This document shows, in pieces, positions 1 to 6,766 of a stretch of DNA of 8,825 nucleotides. The DNA comes from Chloroflexota bacterium (GTDB lineage Bacteria > Chloroflexota > UBA6077), in contig JAJZRD010000157.1 in NCBI GenBank assembly GCA_021845945.1, forward strand, positions 1 through 8,825, in the 5' to 3' direction. The first letter of the stretch is position 1. The number at the start of each line of letters is the position of its first letter. Below the pieces are notes generated by a model. That model saw only the letters and a program-made list of their open reading frames with translations. It was not told the DNA's origin and made no database searches. Both the position numbers and the translations under genes were made by a program.

Positions 1-13
1 CAACAAAAAGTAG
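1..13 (+). CDS. rplF: Probable 3' end of the upstream ribosomal protein gene (rplF, L6)
   Basis: In the frame starting at base 2 the first bases read Asn-Lys-Lys followed by TAG at 11-13. A lysine-rich end fits the C-terminus of ribosomal protein L6, and rplF normally precedes rplR in the spc operon. Only three residues are visible, so the identification rests almost entirely on gene order. A second reading frame is also open through this stretch into rplR, so the stop could be fortuitous. Confidence 0.4.
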
Positions 14-30
14 GGCCAGGGGAGGTAGGT

Positions 31-396
31 TTGATTAAGCCATCGAGCACGAGAGCGGCCAGGCTCAAGCGGCATCGCCGGCTGAGGGCCAAGGTTGAGG
101 GAAGCCCCTCGCGGCCACGCCTTGCCGTCTTCAGAAGCCTCAACCACATATACGCGCAAGTGATTGACGATACTACTGGCTCGACTCTCGTGGCCGCGTC
201 GGATATAGATCCGGCCATTCGGGGCCAGTTGAAGGGCACCAAGACCGAACATGCCAAGGCCGTGGGCGAGGTGGTAGCTAAGCGCGCCCTGGAGCGCGGT
301 ATCAACCAGGTAGTGTTCGATCGGGGCGGGTTTCTATATCACGGGCGCGTAAGGGCTCTGGCGGACGCCGCCAGGAACGCCGGCCTGGAGTTCTGA
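31..396 (+). CDS. rplR: 50S ribosomal protein L18
   Basis: L18 binds 5S rRNA and, with L5, anchors it in the central protuberance of the large subunit. The 121-residue product is full length for the family. It has a basic N-terminus (about residues 7-22), the RPRLAVFRS strand at 28-36, and the conserved C-terminal stretch [11 protein letters not shown] at 96-106 followed by AL-DAAR and a terminal Gly-Leu-Glu-Phe. The start is TTG; the GGGGAGGT at 19-26 lies five bases upstream and no in-frame ATG lies nearby. The gene is 11 bases from rpsE and belongs to the spc operon. Nothing is unusual apart from the start codon. Confidence 0.97.
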   Translation: MIKPSSTRAARLKRHRRLRAKVEGSPSRPRLAVFRSLNHIYAQVIDDTTGSTLVAASDIDPAIRGQLKGTKTEHAKAVGEVVAKRALERGINQVVFDRGGFLYHGRVRALADAARNAGLEF

Positions 397-407
397 AAGA
401 GGCGGGA

Positions 408-926
408 ATGGCTAAGATTGATCCATCGGGTCTTACCCTGGAAGAGAGAGTCGTAAAGGTCAACCGGGTCGCCAAGGTGGTGAAGGGCGGCCGGCGCTTC
501 AGCTTCAGTGCCTTGGTTGTCGTGGGAGATGGCCAGGGCATCGTGGGCGCGGGTCTCGGCAAGGCCAATGAGGTTCCCGACGCCATCCGAAAGGGTGCTG
601 AGGATGCCAAGAAGAACCTGGTGCAGGTCCCGTTGCGAGGGAACACCATCCCCCACGAGGTGCTGGCCGACTTCGGCGCCGCAAAGGTGCTGCTGAAGCC
701 GGCGTCGCCGGGCACCGGCGTCATCGCCGGTGGTGGCGTGCGCGCGGTGGTTGAGGCCGCCGGGATCAGGGACGTGCTCACAAAGTCGCTGGGTAGCGCC
801 AACGCGATCAACGTCGTGCAGGCGACCATGAACGGCCTGAGGATGCTGAAGGATCCCGAGAAGGTGGCGCAGCAGCGGGGCAAGAAGCTGAGCGACCTGG
901 TAGGGAGGAGTGCTACCAGTGCCTAA
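408..926 (+). CDS. rpsE: 30S ribosomal protein S5
   Basis: S5 sits on the solvent side of the small subunit near the mRNA entrance and contributes to decoding accuracy. The protein has 172 residues. The N-terminal double-stranded-RNA-binding fold carries the family signature around [20 protein letters not shown] (23-42). This includes the loop where spectinomycin-resistance changes map in other bacteria. The C-terminal half carries [12 protein letters not shown] (98-109) and the [12 protein letters not shown] helix (133-144). The ATG start follows AAAGAGG at 396-402. The last codons overlap the start of rpmD by eight bases, which suggests translational coupling. Confidence 0.97.
   Translation: MAKIDPSGLTLEERVVKVNRVAKVVKGGRRFSFSALVVVGDGQGIVGAGLGKANEVPDAIRKGAEDAKKNLVQVPLRGNTIPHEVLADFGAAKVLLKPASPGTGVIAGGGVRAVVEAAGIRDVLTKSLGSANAINVVQATMNGLRMLKDPEKVAQQRGKKLSDLVGRSATSA
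903..910 (+). promoter_or_regulatory. Ribosome binding site that decides the rpmD start
   Basis: GGGAGGAG lies within the last rpsE codons and eight bases before the GTG at 919. It favours that codon over the upstream in-frame GTG at 910, which overlaps the site itself. Confidence 0.75.
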
Positions 927-1107
927 GAAGCTAGTGATTACCTGGACGAAGAGTGCCATAGGCTACTCACAGCGGCAGAAGGACACTATCCGGTCGCTGG
1001 GCCTCCGGCGCCTCCACCAGCAGGTCGAGAAGCCGGACACCCCGGAGTTTCGGGGTATGGTGGAGAAGGTGAGGCATCTTCTCAGGGTGGAAGAAGAGGG
1101 ACAATGA
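919..1107 (+). CDS. rpmD: 50S ribosomal protein L30
   Basis: L30 is a small protein on the surface of the large subunit. The 62-residue product matches the short bacterial form: a first strand [12 protein letters not shown] (4-15), then the basic helix with [15 protein letters not shown], then [16 protein letters not shown] near the C-terminus. Two in-frame GTG codons are possible starts, at 910 and 919. I choose 919 because GGGAGGAG at 903-910 sits eight bases before it and because Met-Pro-Lys-Lys fits the family; a start at 910 would fall on top of that site. The start lies inside rpsE, giving an eight-base overlap, and the TGA stop overlaps the rplO ATG. L30 is missing from some bacterial lineages but is present here. 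Confidence 0.95.
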   Translation: MPKKLVITWTKSAIGYSQRQKDTIRSLGLRRLHQQVEKPDTPEFRGMVEKVRHLLRVEEEGQ

Positions 1108-1553
1108 AACTGCATGAACTGGCGCCAGCCGACGGTGCTAAGAAGGACAGAAAGAGAGTCGGGCGCGGCAACGGCTCCGGTCACGGGACCTACTCGGGGC
1201 GGGGCTCGAAGGGCCAGAAGGCGCGTTCGGGCGGCCAGGTCAATCCCAGGTTCGAGGGTGGCCAGGTGCCTCTGGTGCTGCGTCTGCCGCACAAGCGAGG
1301 CTTCACCAACATCTTCAAAGAACGCTACCACCTCGTGAATCTGGACGGATTGGACCGGTTTGAGGCCGGCAGCGAGGTTACGCCCGAGACCCTGGCGGCC
1401 GCAGGACTCATTCGCGACGTCGAGTTGCCCGTGAAGCTGCTGGGTCGAGGGGACATCGCCAAGCGGCTGACCATTCGGGTTCACAGCTGGTCGCAGAGTG
1501 CACAGCAGAAGGTCGAAGCGGCGGGTGGCGCCCTCGAAAGGCTAACTGGATGA
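1104..1553 (+). CDS. rplO: 50S ribosomal protein L15
   Basis: L15 is an extended protein that threads into 23S rRNA and binds late in large-subunit assembly. The 149-residue sequence has the glycine- and basic-rich N-terminal extension (residues 17-44: [12 protein letters not shown], then a [13 protein letters not shown] stretch). It then has FEGGQVPL at 50-57 and KLLGRGD at 111-117. The C-terminal signature includes LTIRVH and [11 protein letters not shown], ending near residue 142. ATG 1104 overlaps the rpmD stop as ATGA, and its own TGA overlaps the secY ATG the same way. Translation of these three genes is therefore probably coupled. Length and motifs are typical. Confidence 0.97.
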   Translation: MKLHELAPADGAKKDRKRVGRGNGSGHGTYSGRGSKGQKARSGGQVNPRFEGGQVPLVLRLPHKRGFTNIFKERYHLVNLDGLDRFEAGSEVTPETLAAAGLIRDVELPVKLLGRGDIAKRLTIRVHSWSQSAQQKVEAAGGALERLTG

Positions 1554-2836
1554 TCGATTCCCTCGTTAATGCATTCAGAATACCGGATCTTCGCCGCAAG
1601 CTGTTGTTCACCTTCGGCATGTTGGTGGTCTTTCGTTTCATCGCCCACGTGCCGGTTCCCGGTGTCAACGCCGCGGCGCTGGGGAGGCTGTTTGAGACCA
1701 ATCAGCTGATCGGTATGCTGGACCTGTTCTCCGGCGGCGCCATGAAGAGCTTCTCCGTGGCCGCCATGGGCGTCTACCCATACATCACGGCGTCCATCAT
1801 TATGCAGCTGTTGATCCCTATGGTGCCCAGTCTGCAGGAGCTGTCCAAGGAAGGCGAGTCCGGGCGCAACAAGATCAACCAGTACACCCACTGGCTGACG
1901 GTGCCCCTGGCTTTCCTGCAGGCGCTGGGGACGGGGTCGTTGCTGGCCAGCAGCCAGTTGGGGGTGATCAACAACTTCAACCTGGTCACCAACTTCCTGC
2001 CTACCCTGGCCATCCTGATCAGTATGACGGCCGGCACCATGCTGCTGATCTGGGTCGGCGAGCTGATCACCGAGAATGGGATCGGAAACGGTATATCCAT
2101 CATCATCTTTGGTGGTATCGTGGCCGGCCTGCCCAACATGGTGGGTCAATCGCTGTTTGCCGGCACCAACTACGCGGGGCTGGCCATATTCCTGGTCCTG
2201 GGGATGGCGACCATCGCGGGTATCGTGGTGGTGCAGGAGGCGCAGCGCCGGATCCCGGTGCAGTTCGCCAAGCGGATCCGTGGGACGCGGATGTACGGTG
2301 GAAGCACCACTCACATCCCGATGCGGGTGAACTCCGCGGGCATGATCCCGCTGATCTTCGCCATGTCTATCATGCTTTTCCCTGGCACAGTGGCCAGCTA
2401 CTTCATCTTCGCCGAGGGTTTGGGCGGGGATGTCGCTCGGTTCTTCAATTGGCTGTTTAACCCGGCCAACGCGTTCTACTGGGTGGTGTACTTCGCCATG
2501 GTGGTGGCTTTCACCTTCTTCTATACCATGGTGATTTTCCAGCAGCAGAACATCCCGGAGAGCCTGCAGAAGAACGGCGGGTTCATCCCGGGCATTCGGC
2601 CGGGGCGGCCGACGGGCGAGTACCTGAACAAGGTGCTGATTCGGATAACCTGGTTCGGCGCGACTTTCCTGGGTTTGGTGGCTATCCTGCCCTTCTTTGT
2701 CCAGAACTTGACCAGCGTTCAGTCCCTGACGCTGAGCAGCACGGCGCTGCTGATCGTCGTCGGTGTGGTGCTGGACACCATCAAGCAACTGGAGTCTCAG
2801 TTGCTGATGCGCCATTACCAGGGCTTCATCAAGTAA
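1550..2836 (+). CDS. secY: Protein translocase subunit SecY
   Basis: SecY is the membrane channel of the general secretion pathway and works with SecE, SecG, SecA and the ribosome. The 428-residue protein has the expected series of about ten hydrophobic segments. The first is near residues 17-37, and the plug and lateral-gate region follows around 57-90 ([20 protein letters not shown] and after). Family signatures visible are [11 protein letters not shown] (173-183), the RRIPVQ cytoplasmic loop (233-238) that leads into the ribosome- and SecA-contacting loop, and GIRPGRPT (348-355). The C-terminus is the short cytosolic RHYQGFIK. The ATG start shares bases with the rplO stop, with GAAAGG about eight bases upstream. 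It ends in TAA 12 bases before adk. Confidence 0.98.
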   Translation: MIDSLVNAFRIPDLRRKLLFTFGMLVVFRFIAHVPVPGVNAAALGRLFETNQLIGMLDLFSGGAMKSFSVAAMGVYPYITASIIMQLLIPMVPSLQELSKEGESGRNKINQYTHWLTVPLAFLQALGTGSLLASSQLGVINNFNLVTNFLPTLAILISMTAGTMLLIWVGELITENGIGNGISIIIFGGIVAGLPNMVGQSLFAGTNYAGLAIFLVLGMATIAGIVVVQEAQRRIPVQFAKRIRGTRMYGGSTTHIPMRVNSAGMIPLIFAMSIMLFPGTVASYFIFAEGLGGDVARFFNWLFNPANAFYWVVYFAMVVAFTFFYTMVIFQQQNIPESLQKNGGFIPGIRPGRPTGEYLNKVLIRITWFGATFLGLVAILPFFVQNLTSVQSLTLSSTALLIVVGVVLDTIKQLESQLLMRHYQGFIK

Positions 2837-2848
2837 GGAGGGGCTCCC

Positions 2849-3505
2849 GTGTACGTGGTGTTCTTGGGCGCTCCGGGCGCCGGAAAGGGCACCCAGGCGG
2901 TCCTGGCGGCGGAGCGATTGGGCCTCGTCCACATGGCGACGGGGGACGTTCTTCGCGAGGCCGTGCGCCAGCAGTCGGAGCTCGGCAAGCAGGCGAAGGG
3001 CTACATGGAGAGAGGGGAGCTGGTCCCCGACTCCGTGGTGTTGGACCTGGTGGTAGACCGGCTGTCGCAGCCGGACGCCGCTGCTGGGGCGGTCCTGGAC
3101 GGTTTTCCACGGAACATCGTCCAGGCCGAGGCGCTCGACAGAGCGCTGGCCCAGCGCGGCGCCAGGGTGGACGCTGCGGTCTACCTGCGGGTGCCGGAAG
3201 CGGCGTTGATCAAGAGGCTGGCCGGGCGGTGGGAGTGCGGGGTTTGCAGGACCCCCTACCACGAGGAGACCAAGCCGTCCAAGACGCCGGGGGTGTGCGA
3301 CCTGTGCGGCGGCGTCTTGATCCAGCGGGCGGATGATCGTCCCGAGACCGTGCGGAAGAGGCTCCAGGTGTACTTCGAACAGACGGCGCCGTTGCTGGAG
3401 TACTACCGGCAGCGGGGCGTTCTGGCTGAGGTCGATGGCGACCGGCCCATCCCTGAGGTGACTTGGCAGGTCTTGGAGGTGGTGGCTGCCAGGATAGCTG
3501 GATAG
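2849..3505 (+). CDS. adk: Adenylate kinase with zinc-binding lid
   Basis: Adenylate kinase interconverts ATP plus AMP with two ADP in the cytosol. The 218-residue protein has the P-loop GAPGAGKGT (7-15), the AMP-binding TGDVLR (31-36) and DGFPR (84-88). The long form of the lid carries four cysteines at 130, 133, 150 and 153 in a CxxC...CxxC arrangement. In this family that lid binds structural zinc, as in Bacillus-type enzymes and unlike the E. coli form. The GTG start follows AAGGAGG at 2835-2841, which overlaps the secY stop. The gene lies in its usual place after secY, but map does not follow; infA starts 17 bases after the stop. Confidence 0.97.
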   Translation: MYVVFLGAPGAGKGTQAVLAAERLGLVHMATGDVLREAVRQQSELGKQAKGYMERGELVPDSVVLDLVVDRLSQPDAAAGAVLDGFPRNIVQAEALDRALAQRGARVDAAVYLRVPEAALIKRLAGRWECGVCRTPYHEETKPSKTPGVCDLCGGVLIQRADDRPETVRKRLQVYFEQTAPLLEYYRQRGVLAEVDGDRPIPEVTWQVLEVVAARIAG

Positions 3506-3508
3506 GGC

Positions 3509-3514
3509 AGGGGG
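3509..3514 (+). promoter_or_regulatory. Ribosome binding site that decides the infA start
   Basis: AGGGGG precedes two adjacent in-frame GTG codons. The spacing is eight bases to 3523 and eleven to 3526, which makes the first the likelier start. The difference is one residue. Confidence 0.55.
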
Positions 3515-3522
3515 CTGCGGGA

Positions 3523-3753
3523 GTGGTGACCGGGTCTGAGACGGACTCTCTGGAAGTCGAGGGGATAGTGTCCGAGGCGTTGCCCAATGCCATGTTCAGG
3601 GTTGAGCTGGCGACCGGGCAGAGGGTGTTGGCTCACGTCTCCGGCAAGATCCGGCTGAATGTTATCAGGATCTTGCCCGGCGATCGGGTAAAGGTGGAGC
3701 TTTCCCCCTACGACCTCTCCAGGGGTCGAATAGTGTATCGGGCAACGAGATAA
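3523..3753 (+). CDS. infA: Translation initiation factor IF-1
   Basis: IF-1 binds the A site of the 30S subunit during initiation. The product is about 76 residues, a single OB fold, close to the usual 72. It contains [17 protein letters not shown] (19-29), [12 protein letters not shown] and [16 protein letters not shown], ending with RGRIVYR, which is nearly a textbook sequence. Two adjacent GTG codons at 3523 and 3526 can serve as start. AGGGGG at 3509-3514 is eight bases from the first and eleven from the second, so I chose 3523. An in-frame extension to an ATG at 3463 runs inside adk and gives an unrelated Gly-rich leader, so it is rejected. The gene sits between adk and rpmJ. Confidence 0.96.
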   Translation: MVTGSETDSLEVEGIVSEALPNAMFRVELATGQRVLAHVSGKIRLNVIRILPGDRVKVELSPYDLSRGRIVYRATR

Positions 3754-3773
3754 ACGGGTCGGAGTTGGAGCCA

Positions 3774-3887
3774 ATGAAGGTATCTGCATCGGTCAAGCCG
3801 CGTTGCGAGAAGTGCAAGGTAATCAGGCGGCGCGGGGTTGTCATTGTGATTTGCACGAATCCCCGGCACAAGCAGCGCCAGGGATAG
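3774..3887 (+). CDS. rpmJ: 50S ribosomal protein L36, zinc form
   Basis: This 37-codon gene encodes the smallest ribosomal protein, which stabilises the large subunit near the peptidyl transferase region. The sequence runs from Met-Lys-Val to a basic HKQRQG end. The zinc ligands Cys11, Cys14, Cys27 and His32 are all present, so this is the zinc-binding (C+) form. Bacteria that replace it under zinc limitation use a cysteine-less copy, and none is seen here. ATG 3774 has GGAG at 3761-3764 nine bases upstream and a second GGAG only three bases upstream. It lies 20 bases after infA, as in many bacteria where infA-rpmJ leads into rpsM. Confidence 0.96.
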   Translation: MKVSASVKPRCEKCKVIRRRGVVIVICTNPRHKQRQG

Positions 3888-3951
3888 CGGAGACAGGATC
3901 GGTGTTGCGAGATTAAGGCGAGTTTTTGGGATATAGGGAAAGGAGGCGGTA

Positions 3952-4335
3952 GTGGCCCGTATCGCAGGGGTTGATATACCGCGAGACAAGCGAGTCGAGG
4001 TAGCCTTGACCTACATTTATGGCATCGGTCCGGCTGCCAGTAAGAAGATCCTGATCAGGACCAGGGTCAGTCCGGAGACGCGGGTTAAGAACCTTACAGA
4101 AGACGAAGTAGCGCGACTGAGAGAGGTCATCGATCGCGAGCACAAGGTAGAGGGCGATCTTCGCCGCGAAGTCAACCTGAACATCAAGCGTTTGATTGAG
4201 ATCGGTTGCTATCGTGGGGTCAGGCACCGAAGAGGTCTGCCGGTGCACGGGCAGCGGACGAGGACCAACGCCCGCACGAAGCGTGGACCTCGGCGGACGG
4301 TGGCTGGGCGCAAGAAGGCAGCGGCGAAGAAGTAA
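3952..4335 (+). CDS. rpsM: 30S ribosomal protein S13
   Basis: S13 lies in the head of the small subunit and forms bridges to the large subunit and contacts with P-site tRNA. The 127-residue protein begins [15 protein letters not shown] and has the helix-hairpin-helix turn IYGIG (22-26). It carries the family signature [19 protein letters not shown] (85-103) followed by [12 protein letters not shown]. The tail is lysine-rich (RKKAAAKK), as expected for the rRNA-binding end. GTG 3952 follows AAAGGAGG at 3939-3946. It is the first gene of the alpha operon. The 64-base gap before it shows no clear promoter. In E. coli S4 represses this operon near the rpsM start, but I cannot recognise that pseudoknot here. 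Confidence 0.97.
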   Translation: MARIAGVDIPRDKRVEVALTYIYGIGPAASKKILIRTRVSPETRVKNLTEDEVARLREVIDREHKVEGDLRREVNLNIKRLIEIGCYRGVRHRRGLPVHGQRTRTNARTKRGPRRTVAGRKKAAAKK

Positions 4336-4342
4336 TCGGCAG

Positions 4343-4366
4343 GCCCTGGAGGGTTACCTCCGGGGC
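4343..4366 (+). other. Strong hairpin between rpsM and rpsK
   Basis: GCCCTGGAGG at 4343-4352 pairs with CCTCCGGGGC at 4357-4366 across the four-base loop GTTA. This gives ten contiguous pairs, one of them G-U. The 5' strand buries a GGAGG motif. No T-run follows, so it does not look like an intrinsic terminator. It ends 20 bases before the rpsK ribosome binding site. It may be a processing, stability or translational-control element; the structure is read directly and the role is inference. Confidence 0.7.
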
Positions 4367-4399
4367 GTGGCCGGCAGATAACGGGCAAAGGAGTATCGG

Positions 4400-4795
4400 T
4401 TGGCTGACAGGAGACGCGCACCGCGGGTCAGGCGAAGAGAGCGGAAGCAGATTCCGCGCGGTAATGCCTACATTCAGTCGAGCTTCAACAATACTATCGT
4501 GACCATCACGGATCCCGACGGGAACGCCATCGCCTGGGGGAGCGCCGGAACCGCGGGGTTTAAGGGTTCGAGGAAGAGCACTCCCTATGCAGCGGGTCTG
4601 GCGGCCGAAGGTGCGGCCAGAAGGGCCATGGAGCACGGGCTGCGACAGATCGAGGTGTACGTTAAGGGCCCTGGGTCGGGACGAGAGGCGGCTATTCGAT
4701 CCTTGCAGGCCGCCGGGCTCACCATCAGTGCGATCACCGATGTGACGCCCATCCCTCACAACGGGTGCCGTCCGCCCAAGAAGCGTCGCGTCTAG
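4400..4795 (+). CDS. rpsK: 30S ribosomal protein S11
   Basis: S11 is on the platform of the small subunit and helps shape the E-site mRNA path and inter-subunit contacts. The 131-residue protein has [12 protein letters not shown] (27-38), [13 protein letters not shown] (53-65), VKGPGSGRE (88-96) and the C-terminal signature [17 protein letters not shown] (114-130). All are intact. The start is TTG at 4400 with AAAGGAG at 4387-4393; no in-frame ATG lies close. The N-terminus is more arginine-rich ([13 protein letters not shown]) than in many relatives. The gene follows a hairpin-containing 64-base gap and is followed by a 148-base gap filled by a repeat element. Confidence 0.97.
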   Translation: MADRRRAPRVRRRERKQIPRGNAYIQSSFNNTIVTITDPDGNAIAWGSAGTAGFKGSRKSTPYAAGLAAEGAARRAMEHGLRQIEVYVKGPGSGREAAIRSLQAAGLTISAITDVTPIPHNGCRPPKKRRV

Positions 4796-4799
4796 AGAA

Positions 4800-4931
4800 G
4801 GTGCAGTCAGCCGTCGGCAGTCAGCTGTCAGCGAGGCTCGGATGGCGGCGTTGGCGACTGCGTCCGGGCACAAGGTTAGCCCGGGTCTGGGGATCCGTAT
4901 TAGTCAAGTAGGGCTGATAGCTGATAGCTAA
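4800..4931 (+). repeat. Inverted heptad-repeat element A, between rpsK and rpsD
   Basis: The left arm holds four contiguous 7-base units: TCAGCCG, TCGGCAG, TCAGCTG, TCAGCGA (4807-4834), preceded by the related GGTGCAG (4800-4806). The right arm holds three units in reverse-complement form: GGGCTGA, TAGCTGA, TAGCTAA (4911-4931). Bases 4820-4832 can pair with 4913-4925 as 13 contiguous pairs including two G-U, with weaker pairing beyond. The roughly 76-base core shows no gene. It includes a small CCGGGC/GCCCGG hairpin (4864-4884) without a T-run. The element starts five bases after the rpsK stop and ends two bases before the AGGAGGT of rpsD. A sister element lies upstream of rpsI. I do not recognise a named repeat family. 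Confidence 0.8.
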
Positions 4932-4943
4932 TCAGGAGGTCGG

Positions 4944-5570
4944 ATGGCAAGATACACCGATGCGGTCTGCCGGATGTGCCGGCGACAGGGCATGAAACTG
5001 TTCTTGAAGGGCGATAAGTGCTTCACCCCGAAGTGTCCGGTGGAGCGGCGAGCTTACGCTCCGGGTGAGCATGGTCAGAGGCGAAGGAAGGTCTCCGAAT
5101 ACGGAAGCCAGCTGAAAGAGAAGCAGAAGATCCGGAACATCTACGGAGTGCTGGAGCAGCAGTTCCGGAAGCACTTCGGAGAGGCCGAGCGTCGCCCCGG
5201 CATCACGGGCGAGAACCTGCTGCAGATCCTGGAGATGAGGATGGACAGCGTGGTCTACCGGTTTGGGTGGGCGTCCTCCAGGAACCAGGCTCGGCAGCTG
5301 GTGCGCCACGGGCACTTCACGCTGCGCGGTCGCAAGACGGATATACCTTCGGCCCAGGTGAAGCCTGGAGATGTCATTAGCGTACACGAGGGGAGCAGGG
5401 ACAACGAGTACTTCCAGACGGTGATCCCTTCCATGGCCAAGAAGACCATCCCCAGGTGGTTGAGCCTAGAGCCGGACGGGATGTCTGGACGGGTACTGGC
5501 TGCGCCGTCTCGGGAGGAGATAGACACCAACGTCAGCGAGCAGCTGGTGGTGGAGTTCTATTCTCGGTAG
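4944..5570 (+). CDS. rpsD: 30S ribosomal protein S4, zinc form
   Basis: S4 nucleates assembly of the 5' domain of 16S rRNA and helps set decoding accuracy. The 208-residue protein has an N-terminal zinc knuckle with Cys9, Cys12, Cys26 and Cys31, so it is the C+ form. The S4 RNA-binding domain spans about 98-160, with [20 protein letters not shown], then [15 protein letters not shown] and KPGD. It ends LVVEFYSR, as is normal for the family. The ATG start is preceded by AGGAGGT at 4934-4940. Unusually for this operon, 148 bases of repeat-bearing sequence separate it from rpsK. In E. coli S4 autoregulates the alpha operon; the target cannot be identified here by eye. Confidence 0.98.
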   Translation: MARYTDAVCRMCRRQGMKLFLKGDKCFTPKCPVERRAYAPGEHGQRRRKVSEYGSQLKEKQKIRNIYGVLEQQFRKHFGEAERRPGITGENLLQILEMRMDSVVYRFGWASSRNQARQLVRHGHFTLRGRKTDIPSAQVKPGDVISVHEGSRDNEYFQTVIPSMAKKTIPRWLSLEPDGMSGRVLAAPSREEIDTNVSEQLVVEFYSR

Positions 5571-5582
5571 TGTCCCGAGAAT
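5560..5582 (+). other. Hairpin spanning the rpsD stop codon
   Basis: ATTCTCGG at 5560-5567 and CCGAGAAT at 5575-5582 are perfect inverted repeats of eight bases, extendable by one G-U pair. The seven-base loop TAGTGTC contains the rpsD stop codon. The bases after it (GACAGCG) are not a T-run, so it does not look like a terminator. It may mark an mRNA processing or stability boundary between rpsD and rpoA. The function is inferred. Confidence 0.65.
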
Positions 5583-5607
5583 GACAGCGTCGCGGCTGGC
5601 CAGGAAG

Positions 5608-5638
5608 GGGAGAGATCCTTACTGGAGCCGTTTCTCCC
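5608..5638 (+). other. Stem-loop in the rpoA leader
   Basis: GGGAGAGA at 5608-5615 pairs with TTTCTCCC at 5631-5638, eight pairs with one G-U. Within the loop TCC at 5616-5618 can continue the stem with GGA at 5624-5626, leaving GCCG as a bulge. It ends just before the rpoA ribosome binding site at 5645-5652. There is no following T-run. It could modulate rpoA translation or stabilise the downstream message. Confidence 0.55.
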
Positions 5639-5648
5639 GGAATTAAAG

Positions 5649-5662
5649 GAGGCTTCAGCCTT
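5649..5662 (+). promoter_or_regulatory. rpoA ribosome binding site and small hairpin over the start
   Basis: AAAGGAGG at 5645-5652 lies eight bases before the TTG start at 5661. The bases GAGGC (5649-5653) can pair with GCCTT (5658-5662) around the loop TTCA. That five-base stem would hold both the ribosome binding site and the first two bases of the start codon. It is short and may be chance, but its position would make the start partly hidden. Confidence 0.45.
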
Positions 5663-6746
5663 GCTGGAAACATATACGCCGAAGGTCGAGTGCATCAAGA
5701 GTAGCGAGAATCAGGGGACGTTTCAGATCGAGCCCCTCGAGCCCGGTTACGGCGTGACCCTGGGCAACGCCCTGCGGCGAGTCCTGTTGTCGTCGCTGCC
5801 CGGCGCTGCAGTGACTTCGATAAAGATTGACGGGGTCTACCACGAGTTTGCCACCGTTCCTGGTGTGCGTGAGGACACCACGGAGCTGATCCTGAACGTC
5901 AAGAAGTTGCGGCTCAAGAGCTACTCCGAGCAACCGGTGCAGTTGCGTTTGCAGGCAAAGGGACCCGGGGTGGTCACGGCTGCGGATCTGGTGGCTCCCA
6001 GCGATGTGGAGGTCGTGAACCCGGAGCTGCATCTGGCTACCCTGGACTCGGCAGAGTCTTCGCTAGAGATGGAGCTGGTGGTCGAGAAGGGGAAGGGCTA
6101 CCTGCCCTCGGATGGGCGCGAGGCCCCTTCCATCGGGGTTATCCCGATCGATGCCATCTTCACTCCCATCCGGCGGGTGAACTACACGATCGAGCACGTT
6201 CGGGTGGGGTCCCGCACGGACCTGGATCGGCTGGTGATCGACGTCATCAGCGACGGGACTATCAGCCCCACAGACGCGCTCAGCGAGAGCGCCAACATAC
6301 TGGTTCGCTACTTCTCCATCTTCACCGAGTTGGGCCAGGCCGGCAAGCGAGGTGAGAGGGCCGTCATCGGGACTCGGGCCGCCGTGGGCAAGGATTATGA
6401 CCGCCCCATCGAGGACCTGGATCTGTCGGTGCGTGCCTACAACTGCTTGAAGCGATCGGGCATCACCAAGATCGGCCAGCTGCTGGAGATGAGCGAGGAG
6501 GACCTGCTAGCGGTCCGGAACTTCGGCCAGAAGTCGCTGGACGAGTTGAAGCAGCGCCTCGAGGCTATGGGATACACCACCCGGTCCGAGCGGGCTGAGG
6601 GCGCCGAAGAGGAGGCCAAGGACGCTCAAGCCGGGGAGGGCGAGGGAGCCGAGGCCGCCGACGAGGGCGAACTGACGGCCGAAGACCTCGGCCCCGCGGT
6701 GTACGAGCCCGAGGGGGTCGAGGCCGGCGTCGAGGACGAGGAGTAG
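5661..6746 (+). CDS. rpoA: DNA-directed RNA polymerase subunit alpha
   Basis: The alpha dimer is the scaffold on which beta and beta' assemble, and its C-terminal domain binds promoter UP elements and activators. The 361-residue protein has the N-terminal domain at about 1-230, with the dimerisation and beta-contact stretch LGNALRRVLLSSLPGA (34-49). A linker follows, then the C-terminal domain at about 248-304. There SVRAYNCLKRSGI and NFGQKSLDELKQRL match the helix-hairpin-helix DNA-binding core, including the arginine equivalent to E. coli Arg265. Residues 309-361 form an acidic extension absent from the common 310-330 residue form. The start is TTG behind AAAGGAGG; the next gene starts 20 bases after the stop. 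Confidence 0.97.
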   Translation: MLETYTPKVECIKSSENQGTFQIEPLEPGYGVTLGNALRRVLLSSLPGAAVTSIKIDGVYHEFATVPGVREDTTELILNVKKLRLKSYSEQPVQLRLQAKGPGVVTAADLVAPSDVEVVNPELHLATLDSAESSLEMELVVEKGKGYLPSDGREAPSIGVIPIDAIFTPIRRVNYTIEHVRVGSRTDLDRLVIDVISDGTISPTDALSESANILVRYFSIFTELGQAGKRGERAVIGTRAAVGKDYDRPIEDLDLSVRAYNCLKRSGITKIGQLLEMSEEDLLAVRNFGQKSLDELKQRLEAMGYTTRSERAEGAEEEAKDAQAGEGEGAEAADEGELTAEDLGPAVYEPEGVEAGVEDEE

Positions 6747-6766
6747 GTTAACGGAGGATCTGGCGA

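Noticed and set aside
1481..3262. A 593-codon open frame on the - strand opposite secY and adk
   Set aside because: Its product is a low-complexity mix rich in His, Gln, Asp and Arg with no recognisable domain, as expected opposite GC-rich coding DNA. The + strand genes are unambiguous.
3923..3927. TTTTT run in the rpmJ-rpsM gap as a terminator
   Set aside because: No stem can be found in the bases before it, so it does not make an intrinsic terminator.
3905..3937. Possible promoter before rpsM (TTGCGA and TATAGG)
   Set aside because: Each box matches only four of six consensus bases and the spacing is 21 bases, too long for a normal sigma-70 type promoter.
4220..4873. A 217-codon open frame on the - strand across rpsM, rpsK and part of element A
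   Set aside because: It has no family resemblance and no ribosome binding context, and it is antisense to two certain ribosomal genes.
4864..4884. CCGGGC/GCCCGG hairpin in the core of element A as a terminator
   Set aside because: It has six pairs with a nine-base loop and is followed by GGTCTGGGG rather than a T-run; the genes downstream need read-through.
4800..4931. The heptad arrays read as a CRISPR array
   Set aside because: Repeat units are 7 bases with 2-base variable parts, far too short for CRISPR repeats and spacers, the arms point in opposite directions, and no cas gene is present.
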